64,000 nt of DNA, from positions 248,001 to 312,000 of the forward strand of contig JBAMJV010004014.1 in NCBI GenBank assembly GCA_037951105.1, read 5' to 3'. Below the pieces are notes generated by a model, which was given only the letters and a program-made list of their open reading frames with translations, did not search any database and was not told the DNA's origin. Shown piece by piece: positions 34,336-46,365 of this stretch. Numbering within the stretch: position 1 is the stretch's first letter; each line of letters opens with the position of its first letter. This stretch comes from Echinarachnius parma. Taxonomy: Eukaryota > Echinodermata > Echinoidea > Clypeasteroida > Echinarachniidae. The position numbers and the translations under genes were made by a program.

Positions 34336-35645
34336 GTATATTCAATACAATACATGGTTATACAGATGGTTACAAACAAATGTTAGAGTATGTGAGTTCA
34401 TAATATGGGACAAATAACACTCTGATAAATTTAATTAAAATTGTCCGTCTGGTCAGGAAAAGATTATCATATTATGAAGCTGAAACGAAATGTGACTGTG
34501 ATAGTGTATTAAAACATTTTAAATAATTAGAAACTAAATGTTAACAGGGTAGATTTACATTGAATATAAACAAAATTAAATGCTCCGGTTGGACTCGATC
34601 CTGCAACCTTCGGATTTTTATATAAACCGATGCTCAACCTTCCTAACCTTCCATGTGATTGTAGTCAATTTTGTCGAACCATGATTTGGATATGAACATA
34701 AATACTTGACAATTTAATTTTTAAAAATTAATATGACCATTTATATAGCGCAGCTACTATAGTCTACTGTGCTTTAATGATTATAATTAACCATGGTCAT
34801 CAAGTACATTTCAAGCTCACACAAATGATATGTATATTCAATACAATACATGGTTATACAGATGGTTACAAACAAATGTTAGAGTATGTGAGTGCATAAT
34901 ATGGGACAAATAACACTCTGATAAATTTAATTAAAATTGTCCGTCTGGTCAGGAAAAGATTATCATATTATGAAGCTGAAACGAAATGTGACTGTGATGG
35001 TGTATTAAAACATTTTAAATAATTAGAAACTAAATATTAACAGGGTAGATTTACATTGAATATAAACAAAATGAAATGCTCCGGTTGGACTCGATCCTGC
35101 AACCTTCGGATTCTTATATAAACCGATGCTCAACCTTCCTAACCTTCCATGTGATTGTAGTCAATTTTGTCGAACCATGATTTGGATATGAACATAAATA
35201 CATGACAATTTAATTTTTTTTAAATGGATATATAGTATAGAAATCTTTCTAAACTTTCGTGGACGTACCTGGCCAATGGAAGGATCAAGAGCACTGTGAA
35301 TTGTCTTAATCACCCAATCTGCTTAATTCCATGTAATTATGATGAACCGCGATGATCTCTTTCGTACGAGTAATTTTTATTCACATCATGGCTCTCCTTG
35401 ATTCGACGTGTACAGTAGTGAAGTAGTCTAGACTTTTGCAATGCATGGTGGATTCACACGAGTAATTACTGCACGATACTTTGGCCTAAATAATAATTAT
35501 GAATAATATCGGGGGTCTGAACTCAGTGAACTGTGATCTGATGACGCACGCTATTATTCATGTTACGTGATACAATGTTTGTCTACATTCACCCCTTTCT
35601 AAAGATCTTTAAATATAATTATGAACACCCCGGACGTAATTAATT

Positions 35646-35880
35646 CTTCCTTCTCCTTCTCCTTCTTCTTCTTCTTCTTCTTCTTCTTCTTCTTCTTCTT
35701 CTTCTTCTTCTTCTTCTTCTTCTTCTTCTTCTTCTTCTTCTTCTTCTTCTTCTTCTTCTTCTTCTTCTTCTTCTTCTTCTTCTTCTTCTTCTTCTTCTTC
35801 TTCTTCTTCTTCTTCTTCTTCTTCTTCTTCTTCTTCTTCTTCTTCTTCTTCTTCTTCTTCTTCATCTTCTTCTTCTTCTT
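35646..35880. repeat. (CTT)n microsatellite, second array
   Basis: Longer than the first array, with CTCCTT interruptions at the left and one CATCTT at the right. It marks the junction between the two 5.27-kb units. Confidence 0.97.
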
Positions 35881-37059
35881 CAGACCTTTCGAAAGGAACG
35901 AGTGCAACAAACTAAATACTACTGCAAATAATAGTACTAATATGACCATTTATATAGCGCAGCTACTATAATCTACTGTGCTTTAATGATTATAATTAAC
36001 CATGGTCATCAAGTACATTTCAAACTCACACAAATGATATGTATATTCAATACAATACATGGTTATACAGATGGTTACAAACAAATGTTAGAGTATGTGA
36101 GTGCATAATATGGGACAAATAACACTCTGATAAATTTAATTAAAATTGTCCGTCTGGTCAGGAAAAGATTATCATATTATGAAGCTGAAACGAAATGTGA
36201 CTGTGATGGTGTATTAAAACATTTTAAATAATTAGAAACTAAATGTCAACAGGGTAGATTTACATTGAATATAAACAAAATGAAATGCTCCGGTTGGACT
36301 CGATCCTGCAACCTTCGGATTCTTATATAAACCGATGCTCAACCTTCCTAACCTTCCATGTGATTGTAGTCAATTTTGTCGAACCATGATTTGGATATGA
36401 ACATAAATACATGACAATTTAATTTTTTTTAAATGGATATATAGTATAGAAATCTTTCTAAACTTTCGTGGACGTACCTGGCCAATGGAAGGATCAAGAG
36501 CACTGTGAATTGTCTTAATCACCCAATCTGCTTAATTCCATGTAATTATGATGAACCGCGATGATCTCTTTCGTACGAGTAATTTTGATTCACATCATGG
36601 CTCTCCTTGATTCGACATAGTCTAGACTTTTGCAATGCATGGTGGATTCACACGAATAATTACTGCACGATACTTTGGCCTAAATAATAATTATGAATAA
36701 TATCGGGGGTCTGAACTCAGTGAACTCTGATCTGATGACGCAAGCTATTATTCATATTACGTGATACAATGTTTGTCTTCATTCACCCCTTTCTAAAGAT
36801 CTTTAAATATAATTATGAACACCCCGAACGTAATTAATTCTTCCTTCTTCGTATTACAAATAGATTGTACAGTTGCAATTTTTTCTTCTTCTTCCTCTCC
36901 TTCTCCTTCTCCTCCTTCTCCTTCTCCTTCTCCTCCTCCTTCTCCATAGTACTAATATGACCATTTATATAGCGCAGCTACTATAGTCTACTGTGCTTTA
37001 ATGATTATAATTAACCATGGTCATCAAGTACATTTCAAACTCACACAAATGATATGTAG

Positions 37060-39609
37060 TGTTACGAATTTTCATGATCGTATTTGCAAAGTATTGGACA
37101 ATTATAACTGAGCCGTAGTAGATGAATGTATAAATGTGTTTCGTCATTGATATATGTTTAGTCAGACCTCCACTATCTCTTTTTCTTTTGATTCACATTC
37201 CTCAGTTCCTCGCCCTCCCGCGTGGGTCGTATTACTCTCATCTTATCGTCTTGTTTTGGAATCAGAACAAGTGGCCCTCTCTCTCCTATACCAAATACCA
37301 CTTTCCTTTCCTAAAATTCCTTGCTATAAGTAGAACATGTTGACATTCTCTTGCTCATATTTTGAATTCCAGAAATTCCCCCATTTTATAACTTTGGTGT
37401 TTTATCTTATTCTTTGTTTTAGAAAGAATGCTTTGTTTTATATGAAGTTGAAGTATGTGTAGAACTATGCAATGTTTCTTATGATGTTGAGATATTTGAA
37501 ATGCCTTACATATTTGTCGAAGACTTCAACATTTCTCTACTTTCTGTAAAGTGTATAAATACTTGAGTTTTCCTAAATGAGGTGGTTAGTTGTACCGGGG
37601 AGTTTGTTAGTTGTACCAGAGAGCTCGTAGCCAGTGTGGGTCGGAGTTAGCTAGCTATGGGTTAGGTTGGAGTTAGTTAAGTTTTTGAGCTAGTTCTGAT
37701 CTGCGTTCTCCGCAGCCTACATTTATTAATCCCACATTCATGTTAACCCCTATGTGGTATGTACTAATGAATAAACTCAAGCAGTTATATTTCAGAACTT
37801 GAATCCCCGGGGGGGGGGGGGTGGGGGGGGGGGGTCACTCCCAACATGACTGGCTACGCACCCGCGTCAGAAAAAAAAGTGTCGAAAGGGTATCATTTTC
37901 AGCTATACGGCGTCGTCGACGTTTTCCTTAAATAGGGGTGTTTTTCAAGCACTGATCGCACAAAAACCTAAAAAAGGGTACCTTTTCAGGTTTACAGGTT
38001 TCGACGTTTTTCTACAAAAGGGGTCCCTTTTTAGCTACCGTAGCTCAGTACTAGGTTTTCGAATACTAGTACTGTATTTGTATTTCTGCGGAGTGGCTGC
38101 AATATATGTGTGCATGAATGTTGTGTGCGTGTATACGCGTAACAAGTGCGCTACATGCAGTGCGCTATTCACATGCATCACAGTGGTCGCTAGTTCAGAC
38201 GGTATTTTCAGCATAAATTTCCAGTGATCTGAATATATTCGAAGCTGCGATGCGTCAGAGCCACGAAAGAGCGAAATACGACTTTAGGATGAAGCCTTCG
38301 AAGGACAAGGAGTCATTTACCAACCGAGAATCGGCATTTATTGATACATTTTGTATCTAATACAATGGAGACGGGCCCGTAAGTAAAATAGTAATAAACG
38401 GTGGCAACGAATGTGTTTGCATAAATTACAGCTGGTAGTACTGGTGTGGTGGTAGGGGCCTAGTACCACTGACTCTAGCCCGGCGATATGGGCGATCGAT
38501 TACAGGAATTTCCGCTGAGCCTGAGGGATGATAATTATTCTGGAGCATCCATTATATCAGTTATATAAACTAACTATATAAAACACATTATTGAAAGATA
38601 CAAACTTCCTTTTACTGAGACTCAGAGATAACTTGTCCTAGCTACAATATAATTATAAATTATAGTTTCTTGTACTAATTGCAATTCTAGGCTGAAAAGA
38701 TTATTCAAATTGATTGTTTGTGTCACTGAGCTGAGTCACTGACATCACTGAGTGTGGGTCTACTCCGTTGAACGCTCTGAGTGACATGGGTCATGCTATG
38801 GCCATGGTCATGAGCCGATGTATGAGTGCACGTCTAAGTTCTAAGTAACCATGTCCATGAGGAGGATGAGCCGATCCCGATGCCTTTATCGAGCTGCCAC
38901 TTGAGCCAGATGGATCCTTGACGTTGTCGACAATCATCGCCCAGGGCCAGGCCCCATGACCGGTGACCGGATGGTGCATGGCACGACCTGATGATTGTAA
39001 TGTGTCGAGTCATTTAGATTCAAACACTTTTTTCTTTTTATGGGTTTACCGTATAGTATTCAGCAAAAAGGTAAATTAACCATTTTGCGTCACTCGAGTC
39101 GAGGTTTTAAAACCCTTATGCCATTTTAACAATTAAGGGGTGTTAACTTTAAAATGATACGCCTTTTAGGCTCCATTCAGAAAAGGTGCGATACATACGC
39201 CATTTAGGGTAAATTTCAGAAATGGTGCGATACGCCATTAGGGTCAATTTTTAAAAAGTGGATACGCCATTAGGGTCCATTTTTAAAAAGGTGCGATACG
39301 CCATTTTTGCCCATTAGGGTCCATTTTTAAAAAGGTGCGATACGCCATTTTTGCCCATTAGGGTCCTTTTTTAAAAAGTTGTGACACGGGTGGGTAGCAC
39401 TTGTGTATGAGAGTGACCCCCCGGGCTTGAATCCTCATTTATTATTATCTCCTTGCGTTGGATTATCTGAGGCACGCTACCGTGATTGATTGCGAACCTG
39501 TGTGATTGCTAAGTGAAATGAACGTATTAATTTAAAGGCACACAATACATCATCATTATCATCATCATCTTCATCCCAAACATGTGTCACCCCCGATAAT
39601 TTTGTAACA
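37060..39609. mobile_element. LTR-like or TIR insert, copy 2
   Basis: Duplicate of the insert at 31787-34335 within the second 5.27-kb unit, in the same position in a SINE-like unit. Small differences include the poly-G length (about 37809-37833) and single bases. It arose by segmental duplication, not by a second insertion. Confidence 0.6.
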
Positions 39610-40923
39610 GTATATTCAATACAATACATGGTTATACAGATGGTTACAAACAAATGTTAGAGTATGTGAGTGCATAATATGGGACAAATAACACTCTGAT
39701 AAATTTAATTAAAATTGTCCGTCTGGTCAGGAAAAGATTATCATATTATGAAGCTGAAACGAAATGTGACTGTGATGGTGTATTAAAACATTTTAAATAA
39801 TTAGAAACTAAATGTTAACAGGGTAGATTTACATTGAATATAAACAAAATGAAATGCTCCGGTTGGACTCGATCCTGCAACCTTCGGATTTTTATATAAA
39901 CCGATGCTCAACCTTCCTAACCTTCCATGTGCTTGTAGTCAATTTTGTCGAACCATGATTTGGATATGAACATAAATACATGACAATTTAATTTTTAAAA
40001 ATTAATATGACCATTTATATAGCGCAGCTACTATAGTCTACTGTGCTTTAATGATTATAATTAACCATGGTCATCAAGTACATTTCAAACTCACACAAAT
40101 GATATGTATATTCAATACAATACATGGTTATACAGATGGTTACAAACAAATGTTAGAGTATGTGAGTTCATAATATGGGACAAATAACACTCTGATAAAT
40201 TTAATTAAAATTGTCCGTCTGGTCAGGAAAAGATTATCATATTATGAAGCTGAAACGAAATGTGACTGTGATGGTGTATTAAAACATTTTAAATAATTAG
40301 AAACTAAATGTAACAGGGTAGATTTACATTGAATATAAACAAAATGAAATGCTCCGGTTGGACTCGATCCTGCAACCTTCGGATTCTTATATAAACCGAT
40401 GCTCAACCTTCCTAACCTTCCATGTGATTGTAGTCAATTTTGTCGAACCATGATTTGGATATGAACATAAATACATGACAATTTAATTTTTTTTTAAATG
40501 GATATATAGTATAGAAATCTTTCTAAACTTTCGTGGACGTACCTGGCCAATGGAAGGATCAAGAGCACTGTGAATTGTCTTAATCACCCAATCTGCTTAA
40601 TTCCATGTAATTATGATGAACCGCGATGATCTCTTTCGTACGAGTAATTTTGATTCACATCATGGCTCTCCTTGATTCGACGTGTACAGTAGTGAAGTAG
40701 TCTAGACTTTTGCAATGCATGGTGGATTCACACGAATAATTACTGCACGATACTTTGGCCTAAATAATAATTATGAATAATATCGGGGGTCTGAACTCAG
40801 TGAACTGTGATCTGATGACGCACGCTATTATTCATGTTACGTGATACAATGTTTGTCTACATTCACCCCTTTCTAAAGATCTTTAAATATAATTATGAAC
40901 ACCCCGGACGTAATTAATTCTTC

Positions 40924-41149
40924 CTTCTTCTTCTTCTTCTTCTTCTTCTTCTTCTTCTTCTTCTTCTTCTTCTTCTTCTTCTTCTTCTTCTTCTTCTTCT
41001 TCTTCTTCTTCTTCTTCTTCTTCTTCTTCTTCTTCTTCTTCTTCTTCTTCTTCTTCTTCTTCTTCTTCTTCTTCTTCTTCTTCTTCTTCTTCTTCTTCTT
41101 CTTCTTCTTCTTCTTCTTCTTCTTCTTCTTCTTCTTCTTCTTCTTCTTC
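40924..41149. repeat. (CTT)n microsatellite, third array
   Basis: About 75 uninterrupted CTT triplets at the end of the second 5.27-kb unit. The flanks match those of the other arrays. Confidence 0.97.
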
Positions 41150-41314
41150 AGACCTTTCGAAAGGAACGAGTGCAGCAAACTAAATACTACTACAAATAAT
41201 AGTACTAATATGACCATTTATATAGCGCAGCTATGCTATAGCCTACTGTGCTTTAATTATTATAATTAACCATGGTCATCAAGTACATTTCAAACTCACA
41301 CAAATGATATGTAG

Positions 41315-41898
41315 TGTTACGAATTTTCATGATCGTATTTGCAAAGTATTGGACAATTATAACTGAGCCGTAGTAGATGAATGTATAAATGTGTTTCGTC
41401 ATTGATTCATGTTTAGTCAGACCTCCACTATCTCTTTTTCTTTTGATTCACATTCCTCAGTTCCTCGCCCTCCCGCGTGGGTCGTATTACTCTCATCTTA
41501 TCGTCTTGTTTTGGAATCAGAACAAGTGGCCCTCTCTCTCCTATACCAAATACCACTTTCCTTTCCTAAAATTCCTTGCTATAAGTAGAACATGTTGACA
41601 TTCTCTTGCTCATATTTTGAATTCCAGAAATTCCCCCATTTTATAACTTTGGTGTTTTATCTTATTCTTTGTTTTAGAAAGAATGCTTTGTTTTATATGA
41701 AGTTGAAGTATGTGTAGAACTATGCAATGTTTCTTATGATGTTGAGATATTTGAAATGCCTTACATATTTGTCGAAGACTTCAACATTTCTCTACTTTCT
41801 GTAAAGTGTATAAATACTTGAGTTTTCCTAAATGAGGTGGTTAGTTGTACCGGGGAGTTTGTTAGTTGTACCAGAGAGCTCGTAGCCAGTGTGGGTCG
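41315..41898. mobile_element. LTR-like insert, copy 3, truncated
   Basis: The first 584 bp of the insert, cut after GTGTGGGTCG. It is followed by a duplicate (41899-41965) of the SINE-like stretch at about 41236-41302, then by the right hAT copy. Confidence 0.7.
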
Positions 41899-41976
41899 CT
41901 ATAGCCTACTGTGCTTTAATTATTATAATTAACCATGGTCATCAAGTACATTTCAAACTCACACAATGATATTGCG

Positions 41977-43867
41977 CAGGCGCGCCGGAAGCAGTTTTGG
42001 ATTGGGGGGGGGGGGGCAAAACGCCAAGGGGGCTCACGATTTATGTGTTTAGGGGCTCATGCCCAGAGGTGAGAGTGAGACCATGCGAGAATGAGCCCGA
42101 GGGAGCGAAGTGACTTAGCGGAGTCCCCCCTCCCACAGTAGGGAGCTTTTGCACTTTTTGACTTGAAATTGTGTAATCTGGTGCATAAAAACATGATCCA
42201 AAAACATAGCTTACAACCAAAAATGAGTCCCGAGGGAGCGAAGCGACCGAGGGCTGGGGCAGAGCCAGAGGGGAGGGTTTGGGAGGGGGTATCCCCCTCC
42301 CACGGGGAAGATTTTGCATTTATATACTTGAAATGGTGCATTCTGGTGCTTACAAACATAAACCATATGCCACATTTGTATGATCCAACAACATAGCTTC
42401 CAGCCAAAAATGAGTCCCGAGGGAGCGAAGCGACCGAGGGCTTGGTCAGAGCCAGAGGGGGAGGGTTTGGGAGGGGGTATCCCCCTCCCACGGGAAGATT
42501 TTGCATTTATATACTTGAAACGGTGCAATTTGGTGCATAAAAAACATAAACCATATGCCACATTATGTATGATCCGACAACATAGCTTACAGCCAAAAAT
42601 GAGTCCCGAGGCAGCGAAGCGACCGAGGGCTCGGTCAGAGCCAGAGGGGGAGGGTTTGGGAGGGGGTATCCCCCTCCCACGGGAAGATTTTGCATTTATA
42701 TACTTGAAACGGTGCAATTTGTTGCATAAAAAACATAAACCATATGCCACATTATGTATGATCCAACAACATAGCTTACAGCCAAAAATGAGTCCCGAGG
42801 GAGCGAAGCGACCGAGGGCTCGGTCAGAGCCAGAGGGGGAGGGTTTGGGAGGGGGTATCCCCCTCCCACGGGGAAGATTTTGCATTTATATACTTGAAAT
42901 GGTGCAATTTGGTGCATCAAAAAACATAAACCATATGCCACATTATGTATGATCCAACAACATAGCTTACAGCCAAAAATGAGTCCCGAGGGAGCGAAGC
43001 GACCGAGGGCTGGCCGGGTTAGAGTTAGAGGGGGAGGGTTTGGGAGGGGGTATCCCCCTCCCACGGGGAAGATTTTGCATTTATATACTTGAAATGGTGC
43101 AATTTGGTGCATCAAAAAACATAAACCATATGCCACATTATGTATGATCCAACAACATAGCTTACAGCCAAAAATGAGTCCCGAGGGAGCGAAGCGACCG
43201 AGGGCTGGGTTAGAGTTAGAGGGGGAGGGTTTGGGAGGGGGTATCCCCCTCCCACGGGGAAGATTTTGCATTTATATACTTGAAATGGTGCAATTTGATG
43301 CATAAAAACATAAACCATATGCCACATTATGTATGATCCAACAACATAGCTTACAGCCAAAAATGAGTCCCGAGGGAGCGAAGCGACCGAGGGCTGGCAT
43401 GGCTGGGGCAGAGCCAGAGGGGGAGGGTTTGGGAGGGGGTATCCCCCTCCCACGGGGAAGATTTTGCATTCATATACTTGAAATAGTGCAATTTGGTGCA
43501 CGTCACACAAACAGCCATAGCAATAACAGCCTACACAGGAACTACGTGGACCGGTACAGAAAAATCCACCCCATGCAGACGTACCATACGCAAGTTACAC
43601 AACAAACTGAGATAATTTGTTTGCAAAAACGTTAAATGGATGTATAACTTAGTTTTTAAATGTTAGAATTAAGTACAAGTATTGGCTGATGCATTTAATT
43701 TTTTCTTTTCCTTTTTTCTTTCTTTCTTTCTTTCTTTTCTTTTTTTTTACTTCTTTTTTTTGAGGGGGCAAAAACGCGTTTTGCCCCCCCACTTTTTGGA
43801 TTGGGGGGGGGGGGGGGGGGGGGGCGGCCGCCCCCCCTGCCCCCCCCCCCCACTTCCGGCGCCTATG
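41977..43867. mobile_element. hAT-type element, right copy, expanded by a satellite
   Basis: Left end CAGGCGCGCCGGAAGCAG, right end CACTTCCGGCGCCTATG. The interior is mostly a 189-bp satellite. The right target copy TTTGTAGG (43868-43875) matches the left flank of the other hAT copy at 26866, not its own left flank (ATATTGCG). Confidence 0.75.
42060..43510. repeat. 189-bp satellite array
   Basis: Seven units start with GAGTCCCGAGGGAGCGAAGC at 42225, 42412, 42601, 42790, 42981, 43176 and 43365 (spacing 187-195). Each continues into GGGAGGGGGTATCCCCCTCC, a 7-bp-arm GC palindrome, then TTTTGCATTTATATACTTGAA. Unit-length frames on both strands are by-products. Related single units occur in the hAT elements at 4.6 kb and 27 kb. 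Confidence 0.92.
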
Positions 43868-43875
43868 TTTGTAGG

Positions 43876-44796
43876 GGTCTATTGTGGCTTGTGGTATTGA
43901 GTATTTGAGGTTGTGGTCGTTTCTTCCAAAGTACAAGGCTGGTACGATGAGGACCGGAGGTGAGATGCTGACAAGTGCATGGTGAATTTTGAACAGCACG
44001 GTAGTCTGTGCAAGGAGCCGGCGTGTGTGAAGGAGGTCCCAATCAAGTGTAGTTACAAATGCAGAGGCCGATGTGCTCCTCCTGTAGTCTTGATGCACAA
44101 AGCGGGCTGCTGCTCTCTGCACTCGCTCTATTCCTTGAATTAAAGTGGAGTTGTACGGGTTCCAGGCTTCGGAGCCATACTCAAGTTGGGGGCGTACAAG
44201 GGCCAGGTATGCCCTGTTCTTCACTTCTTTCGAGCATGGAGACAGGGTTCGCCACAGCAGTCCTAGGGTTCTGTTGGCCTTGTGCAGGATGGTCTGGCAG
44301 TGAGAAGCCCAACGAAGGTCCTTTGAAACAGTAACTCCTAGGTACTTGTATTGTTCTACCCTTGGGATGGTCTCGTTGTGCAGGTAATACTCATGGAGGC
44401 TTGTGATTCCTGGAGATGGTGAGGCTAGCACATTTGCTGATGTTAAATGCCATGAGCCACTTGGTGGACCAATCTGCCAAGGTGTGTAGGTCTTGTTTAA
44501 GATTCTGTGGTCGTCTTCAGATGATATGTCACGGTAGATCACACTGTCGTCTGCAAACAGGCGCATTCTGGACTGGATGTTTTCAGTGATGTCATTCGGA
44601 TATAAAGCAGGAACAGGTTGGACCGATCACCGATCCTTGGGGTACACCAGATGTTACTGCCCTCCAAGATGATCTAGATCCATTAACTGTTACTGCTTGT
44701 TGCCTGTTTGAAAGGAGTGCCATTATCCAGCGAGATGTGACTCCAGTAATACCATAGTGTTGTAGTTTGGTATGAAGGTGTTGGTGGGGGACACGA
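43876..44796 (-). pseudogene. Jockey/CR1-like reverse transcriptase, palm to thumb (minus strand)
   Basis: From about 44796 downward the minus strand reads YGITGVTSRWIMALLSNRQQ and TSGVPQGSVIGP. After a frame change it reads MRLFADDSVIYRDI, with an intact ADD. The remainder continues RVEQYKYLGVTVSKDLRW, RAYLALVRPQLEYGSEAWNP, IERVQRAAARFVHQDYRR and LKYSIPQATIDPYK. Some damage lies near 44430-44520. The frame reaches TTTGTAGG at 43868-43875 and its C-terminal block is at 26722-26873. Sequence upstream of 44796 (endonuclease, first RT blocks) is absent, so it is 5'-truncated or broken there. Confidence 0.85.
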
Positions 44797-45390
44797 TCTA
44801 ACCCAAAGAGTAATTTTTTAAAAAATACAGAATATATTCACCCGTAAATATCAATAAGTTCCAAAGAATATTCTAGAGATGCATTTCATGTAAAACATGG
44901 CGGTATTCGAATTCAAACATTTCGAAAATGGTGCACATTTTGCATCGTTGTCCTTCCGTGGTTGTGACAGTAATTCGACATTCAACAATTAACTTGCAGC
45001 GTTAGCGGTGCACTGCATGCACTAGTTTTACGCCGGTGCAAATGCAATGTGTATAATACGTGTATTGTACGGCCGCGTGTGTAAAAACATTGACCTCGTG
45101 ACTCATGTACATAATGTTTAGTGTTCCATTGACATTCCATTGACATTGTTGCATTTCTGAAAGTGTTCAACTTCTGATTTTACATTTCGCGTTGTTTATC
45201 GTTTCCTTGTGGATATTTTGATCGTTGCATTGCCATTAGACTGCGTCACTTTTTAAGACGAAATCATGCACTATTTCGAGCCACTAGTGAGGCTCTCCGT
45301 GCATGGTATATTTGTTTATTATATGACACCTTAGAATGTTCTCGCAATGAGATTGGTTGAATTCAGGTCACATGACATTCGTGGAAATGT
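44797..45390. other. Intergenic stretch without a recognised gene
   Basis: AT-rich with scattered short repeats (two copies of CATTGACATTCCATTGAC at about 45123-45150). No convincing frame. Confidence 0.4.
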
Positions 45391-45481
45391 ACCATTCCAC
45401 GATTTTGACGTCATTTTCATTGAATAGAACTTTTTTTTAGTACCATTCCACGATGTTGACGTCATAAACGTGGAATGGTAC
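45391..45481. repeat. Inverted repeat containing CRE-type palindromes
   Basis: TACCATTCCACG (45441-45452) pairs with CGTGGAATGGTA (45469-45480) around TTGACGTCATAAA. A direct copy of the left part with TTGACGTCATTTT lies at about 45389-45418. TGACGTCA is the CREB/ATF site; no more can be inferred. Confidence 0.6.
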
Positions 45482-45620
45482 TATTTATGTTGTTGATTTG
45501 TGCAAGCGCCATGCGCGTTAAAAATAACTGCGCGCATTGCGCAGATTTTCCATTCATGATCAAGCGCATTAACAAACATTACGCTCTTCATGCAAGGCAG
45601 CTGTATTTTGTTTACACAAC

Positions 45621-45715
45621 ATGGATGTAGAACCGGGAATCGTTTTGCTGACGGATGCCGATTTGGACGATTTATTCGACGGTGCGGATTCTTATAACAC
45701 GAAGAAGCAAATAAA
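45621..45715 (+). CDS. Candidate first coding exon (DUF3504/Crypton-like N-terminus?)
   Basis: ATG 45621 opens MDVEPGIVLLTDADLDDLFD, then GADSYNTKKQIK. A donor-like AA/GTAGGT follows at 45716 with phase 2, and a stop comes immediately if the site is not spliced. An acidic start followed by 'NTKKQIK' resembles the N-terminus of DUF3504 (Crypton tyrosine-recombinase-derived) proteins, where a short helix precedes a TKK-x-K block. No further exon was identified downstream. The family assignment is from memory of the pattern only. It could also be a chance frame in a repeat: the sequence upstream (about 45500-45590) recurs at about 46015-46115, though without the exon. Confidence 0.3.
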
Positions 45716-46180
45716 GTAGGTGTCATATTATACAAATAGTGCAGGGTTTGGAGTTGAATATACCAGAATAAACACCGATACATTTTGAATTTCTCGAGTG
45801 CATTTAATATTGCATCGAGACCGCAGACCGAGTGCAATATATTTGCACGAGTGAAATTTAAAATGTAGAGGGTGTGTATTGTGGAATATTTAACGACAAG
45901 AAGCATGCACTATTTGTTATATAAGATGATTATTTTGAGGAATTGATTTTTATCATATTGATGGACCCAACTTGTGAGTGTATTCATCAACCGTAGCTAG
46001 GCCTTGCGTACTTTGTGCAAGCACCAGCGCGTGCTAAAAATAAATGCGCGCATTGCGCAGATTTCCCCATTCAAGAACAAGCGCATTAACACAAATTACG
46101 CACTCCAAGGCCAGCCTCTGCGCAGCTTGTTTGGCTCTCTATAGGAAATTTGTACACTCACAGCGTGCATAAATTTAAGT

Positions 46181-46216
46181 TATAGTACACGTTGCCAGGT
46201 AGCAACGTGCACTATA
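46181..46216. repeat. Hairpin with 15-bp arms
   Basis: TATAGTACACGTTGC and GCAACGTGCACTATA are separated by 6 bases with one mismatch. It abuts the duplicated promoter-like module. Confidence 0.75.
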
Positions 46217-46365
46217 CCGGATTAAGCATCGACAATCAACCAATAGGAACGCCCAATTTCCCTTCGTTATGACGTCATCATCTTATATACCGGATTAAGC
46301 ATCGGTAATCAACCAATAGGAATGCTCAATTTCCCTATATTATGACGTCATCATCTTATATAAAA
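46217..46365 (+). promoter_or_regulatory. Duplicated CCAAT / CRE / TATA module
   Basis: A 73-bp unit is repeated in tandem. Each unit has CCAAT (46240, 46313) and, 25-30 bp on, TGACGTCATCATC (46270, 46343). The second ends in TATATAAAA (46357-46365); the first has TATATA in the same place. A third TGACGTCATC lies at 46435. Element order and spacing resemble a pol II core promoter with an ATF/CREB site. No downstream ORF of note was found, so it may drive a transposon or a non-coding RNA, or be inert. Confidence 0.4.

Larger units (their letters stand above)
30609..41898. repeat. 5.27-kb tandem duplication with a third truncated copy
   Basis: Unit 1 runs from CAGACCTTTCG at 30608 to the CTT array ending at 35880. 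Unit 2 runs from there to 41149. A third partial copy runs 41149-41898. Landmarks shift by 5273-5274 bp (31861 to 37134, 33517 to 38791, 35621 to 40895). Units 1 and 2 differ by only scattered substitutions and small indels. The third copy goes straight from the first SINE-like unit into the LTR-like insert, as if about 1 kb was deleted by recombination between adjacent SINE-like copies. Confidence 0.9.
26874..43867. mobile_element. 17-kb composite insertion bounded by hAT ends and TTTGTAGG
   Basis: The 8-bp repeat TTTGTAGG occurs at 26866-26873 and 43868-43875, and the two halves of one retrotransposon frame abut these copies. Just inside are the left end of one hAT-type copy (CAGGCCTGCCGGAAGCAG) and the right end of another (CACTTCCGGCGCCTATG). 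Each copy is complete in itself (26874-27778 and 41977-43867). Inference: the pair and the 14 kb between them inserted as one unit. Alternatives are later insertion or duplication inside a single hAT copy, or a misassembly. Confidence 0.6.

Noticed and set aside
31861..41598. 69-codon frame MCFVIDSCLVRPPLS present three times
   Set aside because: Lies in the LTR-like insert and is copied with it; no known domain.
42041..43510. Proline/glycine-rich frames (MQNLPRGRGIPPPKPSP type)
   Set aside because: Products of the 189-bp satellite read in several frames on both strands.
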